NCBI GenBank assembly: GCA_036725605.1
Contig: DAIMDW010000008.1
Coordinates: forward strand, 1 to 64,000
DNA from: CALBTQ01 sp036725605
GTDB lineage: Bacteria; Lernaellota; Lernaellaia; Lernaellales; Lernaellaceae
Reading direction: 5' to 3'
Length of the DNA stretch: 64,000 bases
Numbering within the stretch: the stretch's first letter is position 1; each line of letters begins with the position of its first letter. The translations under genes and the position numbers were made by a program. The notes beneath the pieces are model-generated. The model made no database searches. It had not been told where the DNA came from and saw nothing but the letters and a program-made list of their open reading frames with translations. Positions 25,691 through 34,141 of this stretch are shown here, piece by piece.

Positions 25691-27040
25691 TCACACCTGC
25701 GGCGGCAATTGCCGGCGCACGTCGCGGCGAAACAGCAGCAGGTTGTTGGCGAAAACGAGGCTGATCGCCGTCAGGTCGGGGAAGAACGAACGGCAGCGCG
25801 GCAACGGCGGCGGCGAAAAACGGCGCAGCACCGCGGGCACGGTGGTGATCTGCCGATAGGCATCCCAGAACAATTCGGTCAGCCGCTCGGGCGTCATGTG
25901 CGCCGGGCGATACACGCAGGTGTAGCTGTCGTAGCGCGACCATTCGCGCGTAAGCAGGCGGCCTTCGGCGTCCAGCCGCGCGAACAGCGGCGTGCCGGGG
26001 AACGGCGTGAGGATGTACAACGAGATCATCGGAATTTTTTCGCGCCGCATGAACGCGACGTTCTCGGCGACGGTCGCTTCGGTGTCGGTGTCGAACCCGA
26101 CGATCATCCCCGCCAGCACGAGCACGCCGGCGCGGCGGTAGCGCGCGATCAGTTCGCCGTAGCGCGCGGGCTTGTTGACGTGCGCCTTGTGCACCGAGGC
26201 CAGGTTTTGTTCGCTGACGTTCTCGATGCCGCACACGGCCATCTGAAAACCGCTGCGCGCGGCGAGGGCGAGCAGCTTTTCGTTTTCGGCGAATTGCAGA
26301 TTCAACTGCGCCGACCAGGACACCTTGAGCGGAATCATCGCCTCGAACAGCGCGGCGGCGTACTCGGCGTCGGCGGCCAGGTTGTCGTCGACGAAAAACA
26401 CGTAGCGGCTCGTGCGGCGAATGGCTTTGATGTCCTCGATTACTTCGGCCACCGGGCGATGGCGGTAGCTGTGCCCGTAGATGCTGGTGACCGTGCAAAA
26501 ATCGCAGCGGTGCGGGCAGCCGCGCGTGGTCTGCACCGGGCGCAGCAGCGTGAAGTACTTGTTGTTGGTGATCAGATCGAAACGCGGCGCGGCGAGGTTT
26601 TCCAGGCAATGCAGCGCGTCGGCACGATAACGCGATTGCAGCACGCCGGCTTGCGCGTCGCGCAGGATTTGCGGCCACAGATCGTCGGCCTCGCCGATGA
26701 CGATGGCGTCGGCGTGCGCGGCGGCTTCGGCGGGATTGAGCGTTACGTGCACGCCGCCCAGCACGACCGGCACGCCGCGCGCGCGGAAACGATCGGCCAC
26801 CTGGTAGGCCCGCGGCGCGCGCTGGGTAAGCACGGTCAGCGCGACCAGGTCGGCGGCTTCTTCGCCGGTGACCGGGTGCAGCGCGTCGATCTGAATTTGC
26901 ACGTCCCACTCCGGCGGCGTGAGGCCGGCCAGGTAGGGCAGGGTGAGGGTGCGCATGCCTTCGCGGGCGATGCGCACCGGTTGCTGTACGGCGTCCAGCC
27001 GCGAAGGTTCGATCAGCAGCAGTTTGGGTTTTTGATTCAC
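25691..27040 (-). CDS. B12-binding radical SAM enzyme, second copy
   Basis: A 449-residue paralogue of the 22592-23908 enzyme. The B12-type domain includes VALTVLTQRAPRAYQVADRF and VPVVLGGVHVTLNP; the cluster motif is Cys175, 179, 182 (TRGCPHRCDFC); the C-terminal half has MIVGFDTDTEATV, PFPGTPLFARLDAEGRLL and VYRPAHMTPERL. The B12 domain lacks an obvious DxHxxG motif, as is common in this class. The start is a GTG at 27040 with a weak GGGAT upstream. It faces the reductase gene tail to tail and is divergent from the Ntn-hydrolase-like gene, so it is controlled separately from the GGGPS operon. Confidence 0.88.
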   Translation of the reverse strand: MNQKPKLLLIEPSRLDAVQQPVRIAREGMRTLTLPYLAGLTPPEWDVQIQIDALHPVTGEEAADLVALTVLTQRAPRAYQVADRFRARGVPVVLGGVHVTLNPAEAAAHADAIVIGEADDLWPQILRDAQAGVLQSRYRADALHCLENLAAPRFDLITNNKYFTLLRPVQTTRGCPHRCDFCTVTSIYGHSYRHRPVAEVIEDIKAIRRTSRYVFFVDDNLAADAEYAAALFEAMIPLKVSWSAQLNLQFAENEKLLALAARSGFQMAVCGIENVSEQNLASVHKAHVNKPARYGELIARYRRAGVLVLAGMIVGFDTDTEATVAENVAFMRREKIPMISLYILTPFPGTPLFARLDAEGRLLTREWSRYDSYTCVYRPAHMTPERLTELFWDAYRQITTVPAVLRRFSPPPLPRCRSFFPDLTAISLVFANNLLLFRRDVRRQLPPQV

Positions 27041-27128
27041 GATTCGTCATCCCGCGCCAAGGTGTTTTTCACCATACGCCAAATGCCCGCCGGGCCGCCA
27101 GACGAAAATGGAAAACTAAAATAAGTAA

Positions 27129-27157
27129 TTGACCCTTGTTGCCGGCGACATTATGAT
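27129..27157 (+). promoter_or_regulatory. Sigma-70-type promoter
   Basis: TTGACC (27129-27134) and TATGAT (27152-27157) are separated by exactly 17 bases, 30 bases before the ATG of the exported Ntn-hydrolase-like gene. Both boxes are close to consensus. Confidence 0.6.
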
Positions 27158-27186
27158 GAAAGCGCAACCGACGATGGTGGACGATC

Positions 27187-28611
27187 ATGCAACGACACGC
27201 CTTACAGTTAATCGCGCTTCTCGTTCTGCTCACTTTTCCCGTTTGCGCCTTCGCGGTCAACGGCATGCTGTACGACGACAACGGCCAACGCGTGCTGCAC
27301 GTGTGGGGCGACAACTACGAAATGGGCTACGCGCACGGTTATTTTCTCGGGCCGGAAATCATGGCGATGATGACCGTCTACACCTTCCCGCCGGAGGGCG
27401 CGGGGCCGTGGCTGTACCGCTGGGCGCGCTGGTTCATCACGACGCACTTCTATTTCGAGCCGGAACTGCTCGACGAACTGCAGGGCATGTACGACGGGAT
27501 GATCGACGCGGGCGTGGATCCGTACGTCGAGGTTTTGGAACGCGATTTCGACCGCGACGATCTGCTCACCTTGTTCGGTCTGGCCGACCTCAACAGCCTG
27601 TTTTGCGCCACGGTGATCGGCTTTGACAGCGTGACCGACGACGTGCCGGAACTCAACGGCGCGCTGGTCGTCGCGCACAACACCGACTACGCCAAAGAGG
27701 AAGAGGATCCGTGGCTGGCCGGCAAAAGCTCGATCATCATCGCCTATACGCCCGACGATCCGAACCAGATGCCGTTCGTTTCGTTGTCGTTCGCGGGCTC
27801 GCCGGGCGTGGTGGCCGGAATGAACGCGGCGGGCATCGGCGTGGTGATCAACAAGGGGCGCTACATCATTCCGGTCGAGGAAATGAACCTCGATCCGCTG
27901 CCCGAGCCCGGGCCGTGGCTGGCGCGCAAGGCGCTGGCGACGCGCGATTTCAACGGCGACCAGGAAGACACGATCGACGACTACTTCGATTATTTTGTGG
28001 GAGTTAATCACTTTTCCGCGTCGATCTACCAGGTGTTCGGGCCCAGCGACCGCAGCGATCCGCCGACCGCCGCGCTGGAGATCAACAACGAAACGCGGGC
28101 CATGCGCTACGTCGAGGACGATGCGAATCTCGCGCCGGACGTGCTGGTCACGCTCAATTACGAGTACATGCTGATGCCCGCGCCGCAACCGGGCGACGCG
28201 GCGTACGAGCGGCTGGCGAAGGCGACGCAGTTGATCAACGAGGAATACGCGCGCTCGCTGAGCTTCGTCAACCTGTGGGACTACCTCGAACAACTGCAAC
28301 TGGATTCGGATATCTTCACTTCGCAACAATCGTCGATCATGGCGCCCGACACCATGCGGCTGGCGCTGAAAACCGCCGACGACAGCGGCCCCGCCCCGTT
28401 GCAGACCGAGTACTGGCACGACTTCGCCGACCTGTTCGCCATGCCGCCGGTCGACGATGACACAACCGACGACGACACGACGGATGACGATACGACCGAT
28501 GACGACACGACCGATGACGATACGATCGACGACGATGAAGCGGATGATGACGACGACGAGGCGGACGACGACGATGACGACGATGACGACGACGACGGCT
28601 GCGGATGTTGA
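27187..28611 (+). CDS. Exported Ntn-hydrolase-like protein (C45 acyltransferase type) with an Asp-rich GCGC tail
   Basis: A 474-residue exported protein with signal peptide MQRHALQLIALLVLLTFPVCAFA. The body resembles C45 / acyl-CoA:6-APA acyltransferase-like or phospholipase-B-like Ntn hydrolases: RVLHVWGDNYEMGYAHGYFLG, then Cys140 in LADLNSLFCATVIG as the likely autoprocessed nucleophile, then LVVAHNTDY and SPGVVAGMNAAGIGVVIN. These enzymes cleave or transfer acyl-amide bonds. The C-terminus is an Asp/Thr repeat of about 48 residues followed by Gly-Cys-Gly-Cys and stop, with no membrane helix. It may be an anchoring or sorting signal (inference). It has its own good promoter and lies 44 bases before another radical SAM gene. 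Confidence 0.82.
   Translation: MQRHALQLIALLVLLTFPVCAFAVNGMLYDDNGQRVLHVWGDNYEMGYAHGYFLGPEIMAMMTVYTFPPEGAGPWLYRWARWFITTHFYFEPELLDELQGMYDGMIDAGVDPYVEVLERDFDRDDLLTLFGLADLNSLFCATVIGFDSVTDDVPELNGALVVAHNTDYAKEEEDPWLAGKSSIIIAYTPDDPNQMPFVSLSFAGSPGVVAGMNAAGIGVVINKGRYIIPVEEMNLDPLPEPGPWLARKALATRDFNGDQEDTIDDYFDYFVGVNHFSASIYQVFGPSDRSDPPTAALEINNETRAMRYVEDDANLAPDVLVTLNYEYMLMPAPQPGDAAYERLAKATQLINEEYARSLSFVNLWDYLEQLQLDSDIFTSQQSSIMAPDTMRLALKTADDSGPAPLQTEYWHDFADLFAMPPVDDDTTDDDTTDDDTTDDDTTDDDTIDDDEADDDDDEADDDDDDDDDDDGCGC
28453..28596 (+). repeat. 15-base DDDTT codon repeat and Asp tract
   Basis: About five units of the form GAYGAYGAYACNACC (DDDTT), followed by a nearly pure Asp tract, directly before the terminal GCGC codons. 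Confidence 0.9.
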
Positions 28612-28655
28612 TAATGCGGAATGGCGATGATTCTTTGCGTATCGGAGTTTGAAAA

Positions 28656-29987
28656 ATGAAGAAGAAGCTTCTGCTGATTCTGCCCACGCAATACGACCGC
28701 GAGGGCTTGCCGGTGCGGCGCAACAAAGCGTCGGTTTGTCTGAATCTCAATCTGCCGCTGCTGGCCGGTTACGCCAAGGAAAAGGATTGGGACGTGCGCA
28801 TCGTCAACGACTACGTCGAGGCGGCCGATCCGACGCGGCTGGACGCGGATCTGGTGGCGGTGACCACGTTGATCGCGACGACGCGGCGCGCGTACGAAAT
28901 CGGCGATGCGTTTCGGCGGCGCGGCACGAAGGTGGTCATGGGCGGTTTCCACGCGACGGCGATGCCCGAGGAAGTGGCGCCGCATTGCGACGCGCTGGTC
29001 ATGGGCGAATCCGACGAGGTGTGGCCGCAGGTGCTCGACGATTTTCTGGCCGGTACGTTGCAGGAACGATACGTGGCCGAGCGGCATCCCGACCTGACGC
29101 AGTTGGCGCGGCCGCGCTACGATCTGATCGACCAGAAGCTGTACAAGGTCGAGGTGTATCCCATCGAGTCGTCGCGCGGTTGTCCGCATCGCTGCGACTA
29201 TTGCGCGGTCACGCAGTTTCACGGCGGGCAGCATCGCCTGCGGCCGATCGGCGACGTGGTGCGCGACGCCAAGGCGACCGGCAGCCGCTACCTGGCTTTC
29301 GTCGACGACAACATCAGCGGCAACCGCGAGCATGCGCGCGAGCTGTTTACCGAGCTGTGCAAACTCGACGTGCGCTGGATGGCGCAATCGACGATGTACC
29401 TGGCGGACGATCCGGAGCTGTTGGACCTGGCGGTAAAAAGCGGACTGCGCTTCTGCTGGATCGGTGTGGAGTCGATTCACCCCGAGGCGCTGGCCGAGGT
29501 GCACCGCAACATCAACCAGGTGGCCGAGTTCGAGCGCCGCATCCGCGAGTTTCAGAAGCGCGGGGTGATGGTCGGGGCGAACATGATGTTCGGTTTCGAC
29601 ACGGAGACCGAGGAGCATTACGAAGAGACGGCGCGGTTTCTGGAGCGCAACAAGCTCATTCCGTTTTTGTACATCCTCACGCCGATCCCCGGCACCAAGC
29701 TCTACGACCGCATGCACGAGCAGGGGCGCATCCTCACCTACGACTGGAACCGCTACACCTCGTACGAGACGGTGTTTCAGCCGAAAAACTGGTCGCCGGA
29801 AAAACAGAACGAGTTGTACTTCAAGCTGGCGCAGCGGATGTTCAACTTCCAGAACAACTGGCGGCGGACGCTGCCGACGATGCGCTGGAGCAACTTCAAG
29901 GAAGACTTCGCGATCCGCCTCGCGGCGCTGATCGTCGGGTTGAACGTCGGGCGGGCCGTGCGCGGACGCTGGCCGACGACCTGGTGA
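28656..29987 (+). CDS. B12-binding radical SAM enzyme, third copy
   Basis: A 443-residue member of the same subfamily. N-terminal cobalamin-type domain (VAVTTLIATTRRAYEIGDAF, TKVVMGGFHATAMPEE), radical SAM Cys176, 180, 183 (SRGCPHRCDYC), FVDDNISGNREHAR in the barrel, and C-terminal MMFGFDTETEEHY, PIPGTKLYDRMHEQGRIL and YETVFQPKNWSPEKQ. It is closest in the window to the fourth copy (29995-31314): both have C-x-VTQF and a similar length. GGAG precedes ATG 28656. Same strand as the Ntn-hydrolase-like gene, and converges with the fourth copy eight bases away. Confidence 0.88.
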   Translation: MKKKLLLILPTQYDREGLPVRRNKASVCLNLNLPLLAGYAKEKDWDVRIVNDYVEAADPTRLDADLVAVTTLIATTRRAYEIGDAFRRRGTKVVMGGFHATAMPEEVAPHCDALVMGESDEVWPQVLDDFLAGTLQERYVAERHPDLTQLARPRYDLIDQKLYKVEVYPIESSRGCPHRCDYCAVTQFHGGQHRLRPIGDVVRDAKATGSRYLAFVDDNISGNREHARELFTELCKLDVRWMAQSTMYLADDPELLDLAVKSGLRFCWIGVESIHPEALAEVHRNINQVAEFERRIREFQKRGVMVGANMMFGFDTETEEHYEETARFLERNKLIPFLYILTPIPGTKLYDRMHEQGRILTYDWNRYTSYETVFQPKNWSPEKQNELYFKLAQRMFNFQNNWRRTLPTMRWSNFKEDFAIRLAALIVGLNVGRAVRGRWPTTW

Positions 29988-29994
29988 GCGCGCC

Positions 29995-31314
29995 TCAATA
30001 ATACGGCAGAATGCCCTTCTTCACGTTTTTGCGCACGACCAGACTGTTGATCAGCAGCGCCAGTTGCGTCATGAACTGGCCGAAGCCGAACTTGAAGCGC
30101 AGCATGTGGAAGAAGCGCTTGAGGGAATTGCCCAGCGAAAAACTGTCGCCGTAAAATTTCAAAAACAGCGCGTTCAACTGCTCGGGCGTGAAGTGCTTCG
30201 GGGCAAAGACCGTCTGGTACGACGTGTACTTCCAATAGTCGTGGTGCAACACGCGCCCGTCGGCCTTCATGCGCTCGTGCAGGCGCGTGCCGGGGTAGGG
30301 CGTGATGATGTACGGATTGGGGATGAAGCGGTTCTTCACCAGGAAGTGGTACGTTTTGTCGAAGGTCTCCGGCGTGTCGTGGTCGAAACCGAACATCAGA
30401 TTGGCGCACACGGTGATGCCGTGTTTCTTGAACAGCTTGGTTTTGGCCACGTACTCTTCGACGTGGTTGACGTTCTTTTTGCCGACCTCGGCGAGGTTGC
30501 GCGGATCCAGCGTTTCCAGGCCGATGATCGCGTAGCGGAAACCGGAGCGCGCCGACAAGGCGAGTACGCGTTCGTCGTCGGCGAGGCGAATGGACACCTG
30601 GCTCATCCAGAAAATTTTCTGTGGAACAAGCGCCTCGAACAACTCGGCCGACTTGGGCAGAATGCCGGCGATGTTGTCGTCGACGAAGCCGATGAACCGT
30701 TGCTTGCTGGCCCGGATGTCGCGCACGACCTCGGCCGGCGGGCGGAAGCGGTACTTGTTGCCGTAAAATTGCGTGACCGAGCAGTACTCGCAATTGTAGG
30801 GGCAGCCGCGCGAATACTCGACCGCGAACACGTTGTTGATGTACTTGCTCTGGTCGATCAGGTCGTAGCGCGGCACCGGCTGGTCGACCAGATCGCAGAA
30901 GCGGTCGGCGCGGTAAACCTTCTGCAACCGGTCGTTCAGCGCGTCGTCGAGCACCTGTGGCCACACCAGTTCCGCCTCGCCGCAGACGATCGCGTCGCAG
31001 CGCTCCTGCGCTTCCTGCGGAAACAGCGTCGGATGAAATCCGCCCATCACCACTTTCGTGCCGCGTTGGCGGAAGCGTTCGGCGATCTCGTAGCCGCGCG
31101 CCGAATGCAGCGTGGTGGCGGTGATGCCCACCAGATCGAAATGCTCGTCGAAGGGGATGTCGTCGGTGTAGTCGTTGATCAGGCGGATGTCCCATTCGCG
31201 CGGCGTCAGGCCCGCCAGCAGGTACACCGAGAGCGGAATGAGAAAGGCCTTCTTCACGCGCAGCGGCGTGCCGTCGTTCTGTTTTTGCGCGGGGCTGACG
31301 ATCAGCAGTTTCAT
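29995..31314 (-). CDS. B12-binding radical SAM enzyme, fourth copy
   Basis: A 439-residue enzyme. B12-type domain with VGITATTLHSARGYEIAERF and TKVVMGGFHPTLFPQE; Cys171, 175, 178 (SRGCPYNCEYC); FIGFVDDNIAGILPK; LMFGFDHDTPETFDKT; PYPGTRLHERMKADGRVL; YQTVFAPKHFTPEQL. ATG 31314 is chosen for its GGGGAG site; an upstream in-frame start at 31362 has none and would add residues atypical of the family. It converges with the third copy. The sequence upstream is the inverted-repeat island, which may contain its promoter. Confidence 0.88.
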   Translation of the reverse strand: MKLLIVSPAQKQNDGTPLRVKKAFLIPLSVYLLAGLTPREWDIRLINDYTDDIPFDEHFDLVGITATTLHSARGYEIAERFRQRGTKVVMGGFHPTLFPQEAQERCDAIVCGEAELVWPQVLDDALNDRLQKVYRADRFCDLVDQPVPRYDLIDQSKYINNVFAVEYSRGCPYNCEYCSVTQFYGNKYRFRPPAEVVRDIRASKQRFIGFVDDNIAGILPKSAELFEALVPQKIFWMSQVSIRLADDERVLALSARSGFRYAIIGLETLDPRNLAEVGKKNVNHVEEYVAKTKLFKKHGITVCANLMFGFDHDTPETFDKTYHFLVKNRFIPNPYIITPYPGTRLHERMKADGRVLHHDYWKYTSYQTVFAPKHFTPEQLNALFLKFYGDSFSLGNSLKRFFHMLRFKFGFGQFMTQLALLINSLVVRKNVKKGILPYY

Positions 31315-31345
31315 CGCGACTCCCCATCCGTCGTTATCGCCGATA

Positions 31346-31885
31346 AAAATGGTGTAACACAATCTTCAAGATATCGTCAGGGGGAATCGGTACACCCGAC
31401 TTCCGTGCGCCCTATTTTAATATTGATTGCGGTGTGGGATCTTCAAGCCCGTAGGGCGCAGGTCAATAGCGAAGGGCTTTTAGAGACTGTCGATTTTCTC
31501 GTTTTATATGAGAGTGCGTCCGCCGCCCCTGACGGGGCTTGGGGGAAATGGGGCCTCACGCACCGGGCTACCCTCTGTCGCCCCTGACGGGGCTGTTTGT
31601 CGCCTGTCGGCGCATTTATCGACAGTCTCTTTTAGCCCTGGCGTCAGATGGAGCAAATTTCACCAAACCCCAAAGGGGTGACGGTGATGCTCGCCGCCGG
31701 CAGAATGGCTTATCAAAGATTCCTTCACCCCTTGTCAGGGGTTTGATGATCCGGACAGGCCGCGAATTCCCGGGCTTCGCCCTTCGCTACTGACCAATCG
31801 CCCCTGCGGGGCTTGTCGGCTCCGGGTGTCCCAATTCGGATGTCAGGAAAATGGTGTAACGCAACAAGATATTGTCAGGGGGAAT
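31346..31885. repeat. Island of nested inverted repeats flanked by direct repeats
   Basis: A gene-free stretch of about 540 bases. Imperfect direct repeats flank it: AAAATGGTGTAAC ... GTCAGGGGGAAT at 31346-31387 and again at 31848-31885. Inside, GGTCAATAGCGAAGGGC (31461-31477) is inverted at 31779-31795 as GCCCTTCGCTACTGACC, and TTTTAGAGACTGTCGAT (31478-31494) is inverted around 31618-31634. Small GC hairpins are scattered through it: CCCCTGACGGGG twice, CCCCAAAGGGG, CCCCTTGTCAGGGG and CCCCTGCGGGG. No convincing open frame. It may be a non-autonomous mobile element or a structured RNA region. Confidence 0.7.
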
Positions 31886-31897
31886 ATGCGCGGGCGC

Positions 31898-34141
31898 TTA
31901 GGACGAACGATGATCGAGCACGTCGCGCACCTTGCGCGCGAGGTCTTCGCCCTGGAAGGGCTTTTGCAGGAAGTTGATGCCTTCCTCCAGCACGCCGTGC
32001 ACGCCGATGGTGTCTTCGGTGTAACCGGACATGAAAATCACGTCGAGGTCCGGCAGGATTTTCTTCAAATGAACCGACAGGTCGTGCCCGTTCATTTTGG
32101 GCATAATGACGTCGGTCAGCAGTAGGTGGATTTTTTCCGGATAGCCGTTGCAGATGTACAGCGCCTCGGGGCCGTCGCTGGCCTCGAGCACGTGGTAGCC
32201 GTGCATGGTCAGCAGGCGTTTGGTCAGGCGGCGGACGATATCCTGATCTTCGACGAGCAGGATGGTTTCGTTGCCGGTGGGCGATTTGCCGTTCTCCTTT
32301 TTCTCCGGCTCGACGGCGGGCTGCTCCATTTTGGGGAAGAAGAGGCGGAAGGTCGTGCCGACGCCGAGTTGGGAGACGACTTCGATGTGCCCGCCGCATT
32401 GATGGACGATGCCGTGCACCGTGGCCAGGCCCAGGCCGGTGCCTTTTTCGATCGGCTTGGAAGTGAAAAAGGGCTCGAAAATCATCTGCACGGTTTCATC
32501 GCTCATGCCCGAACCGGTGTCGCTTACCTCGACGACGACGAAATCGCCGTTGAACACCGAGGAGCACGATTGGCAGCGCTGCTCGCCGACGGTGACGTTG
32601 TGCGAGGACAACGACAGCCGGCCGACGTCCTCCATCGCCTGTCGCGCATTGACCACCAGATTGATCAACGCCTGGTTCAATTGCCCCGGGTCGGCCTTGG
32701 TGAACCACAGATCGTTTCCCGGTTCGTAGGTGAAGTGAATGTTCTCGCCGATGATGCGCTGCAACATCTTCTGCGATCCGGCGATGACCTCGTTGAGGTT
32801 GAGCACCTTGGGGGAGATCACCTGCTTGCGCGAGAAGGCCAGCAACTGCGCGGTCAGCGAAGCGGCGGTGTCGGCCGCGTAGACGATCTGGTTGACGTCC
32901 TTGCGCAGCGGATTGCTGTCGTCCAGTTTGTACAGCAGCAGATCTGAAAATCCGCGGATGGCGGTGAGAATGTTGTTGAAGTCGTGCGCCACGCCGCCGG
33001 CCAGCCGCCCGATCGCCTCCATTTTTTGCGATTGGTAAAGCTGTTCCTGCAGGCGGCTTCTTTCCTCTTTGGCTTTTTTGCGTTCGGCGGCCAGCATCGC
33101 CTGCGCCACCTGGTCGGCCACCTGGCCGGTGAAGGCGACCTCGTCCTGCCAGAAACGCCGCGGTTCACCGATGTGCTCGTGGCAGATGACGCCCACCACG
33201 TCGCCGCGAATGCGGATGGTCGCGTCCAGCAGCGAGGTGATGCCGAAGGGGATGTAATAATGATCGGTGAATTCGTCGGTGCGCGGATCGTTGCGGCAGT
33301 CCGTGGCGTCGATCACTCGGCTTTTCACCAGCGTTTCGAAGTAGCGGGGAAAATCGGCGACCTGCTGCACGATGCCTTCCCGATGGCTGCGGTCGGCGCG
33401 GTAAAAAAGATCGTGGCAGCAAATTTCGCTGCGTTCCGGGTTGAACAGCCAGATGCCCACGCGGTCGATATGCAGCGCGTCGGCGGTGGTTTCGGTGATC
33501 GTTCGAAACGCTTCCTGCAACTCGCCGGATCCCAGCGACTCGCTGGTCGCCAGTTGCACGATGGCCGCCTGCTGTCGTTTGACCCGCTCCAACTGAGCGC
33601 TCTTTTCCCATTCGGCCTGCTTGTGCGTGTTGATGTTCTGGATGATGGCGACGATCTGATTGTTGGGCAGGGGCAGCAAGCGCGCTTCATAATGGTTGGT
33701 CTGCCCTCTCCGGGTCAACGAATATTCAATGCTGGCGATGGATTTGGTATCCAGGACCTTGGCGATGGCGTCGCGAAATTTTTGCGACACCTCGAAATCC
33801 GGCACGGCGAAAACGCTCTTGCCGATAATTTGTTTCGGTACGTTGAAAAAATCCTCGGCGCGGCCTCCTTTGAAGTCGAGAATGATCCCGTGCTCGTCCA
33901 ACCGCAGCAGTAGATCGGGCATGGCCTGGAAAATCGCTCGCAGTTCCGAGTTGGCTTCCAACAATTCCTGGGAGCTCAATTCCAGCGACCGTTCGAGCAT
34001 GTTGCGGTCGTCGTCGAATTGATGATACGCGTCGTTGACCGCCTGCAAAAACGAATGGCACTCGTCGGGGAGCGCAATCAAATCGGGCATGTGCCGTTTT
34101 ATTTGCCGGCGCAGCAGGTTATGAAAATTGGAAACCGTCAA
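31898..34141 (-). CDS. Hybrid sensor histidine kinase (PAS-GAF-HisKA-HATPase-REC)
   Basis: A cytoplasmic hybrid kinase of 747 residues with no membrane helix. Order: N-terminal helical region, PAS (about 65-180), GAF (about 195-350; ALHIDRVGIWLFNPERSEIC), HisKA with VAHDFNNILTAIRGF, HATPase (about 475-605; SGMSDETVQMIFEPFFTSK, GTGLGLATVHGI), and C-terminal receiver LLVEDQDIVRRL with DVIMPKMNG carrying the phospho-Asp. The TTG start at 34141 directly follows the FIST gene stop with GGGGA upstream; an ATG at 34090 is a possible alternative. The FIST protein should feed it a signal. Its GAF is clearly related to that in the 1,995-residue kinase at 56430-62417. Confidence 0.93.
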   Translation of the reverse strand: MTVSNFHNLLRRQIKRHMPDLIALPDECHSFLQAVNDAYHQFDDDRNMLERSLELSSQELLEANSELRAIFQAMPDLLLRLDEHGIILDFKGGRAEDFFNVPKQIIGKSVFAVPDFEVSQKFRDAIAKVLDTKSIASIEYSLTRRGQTNHYEARLLPLPNNQIVAIIQNINTHKQAEWEKSAQLERVKRQQAAIVQLATSESLGSGELQEAFRTITETTADALHIDRVGIWLFNPERSEICCHDLFYRADRSHREGIVQQVADFPRYFETLVKSRVIDATDCRNDPRTDEFTDHYYIPFGITSLLDATIRIRGDVVGVICHEHIGEPRRFWQDEVAFTGQVADQVAQAMLAAERKKAKEERSRLQEQLYQSQKMEAIGRLAGGVAHDFNNILTAIRGFSDLLLYKLDDSNPLRKDVNQIVYAADTAASLTAQLLAFSRKQVISPKVLNLNEVIAGSQKMLQRIIGENIHFTYEPGNDLWFTKADPGQLNQALINLVVNARQAMEDVGRLSLSSHNVTVGEQRCQSCSSVFNGDFVVVEVSDTGSGMSDETVQMIFEPFFTSKPIEKGTGLGLATVHGIVHQCGGHIEVVSQLGVGTTFRLFFPKMEQPAVEPEKKENGKSPTGNETILLVEDQDIVRRLTKRLLTMHGYHVLEASDGPEALYICNGYPEKIHLLLTDVIMPKMNGHDLSVHLKKILPDLDVIFMSGYTEDTIGVHGVLEEGINFLQKPFQGEDLARKVRDVLDHRSS

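Noticed and set aside
28453..28596. Regular repeats that could suggest a CRISPR or minisatellite locus
   Set aside because: The repeats are in frame and code for DDDTT units; there are no unique spacers.
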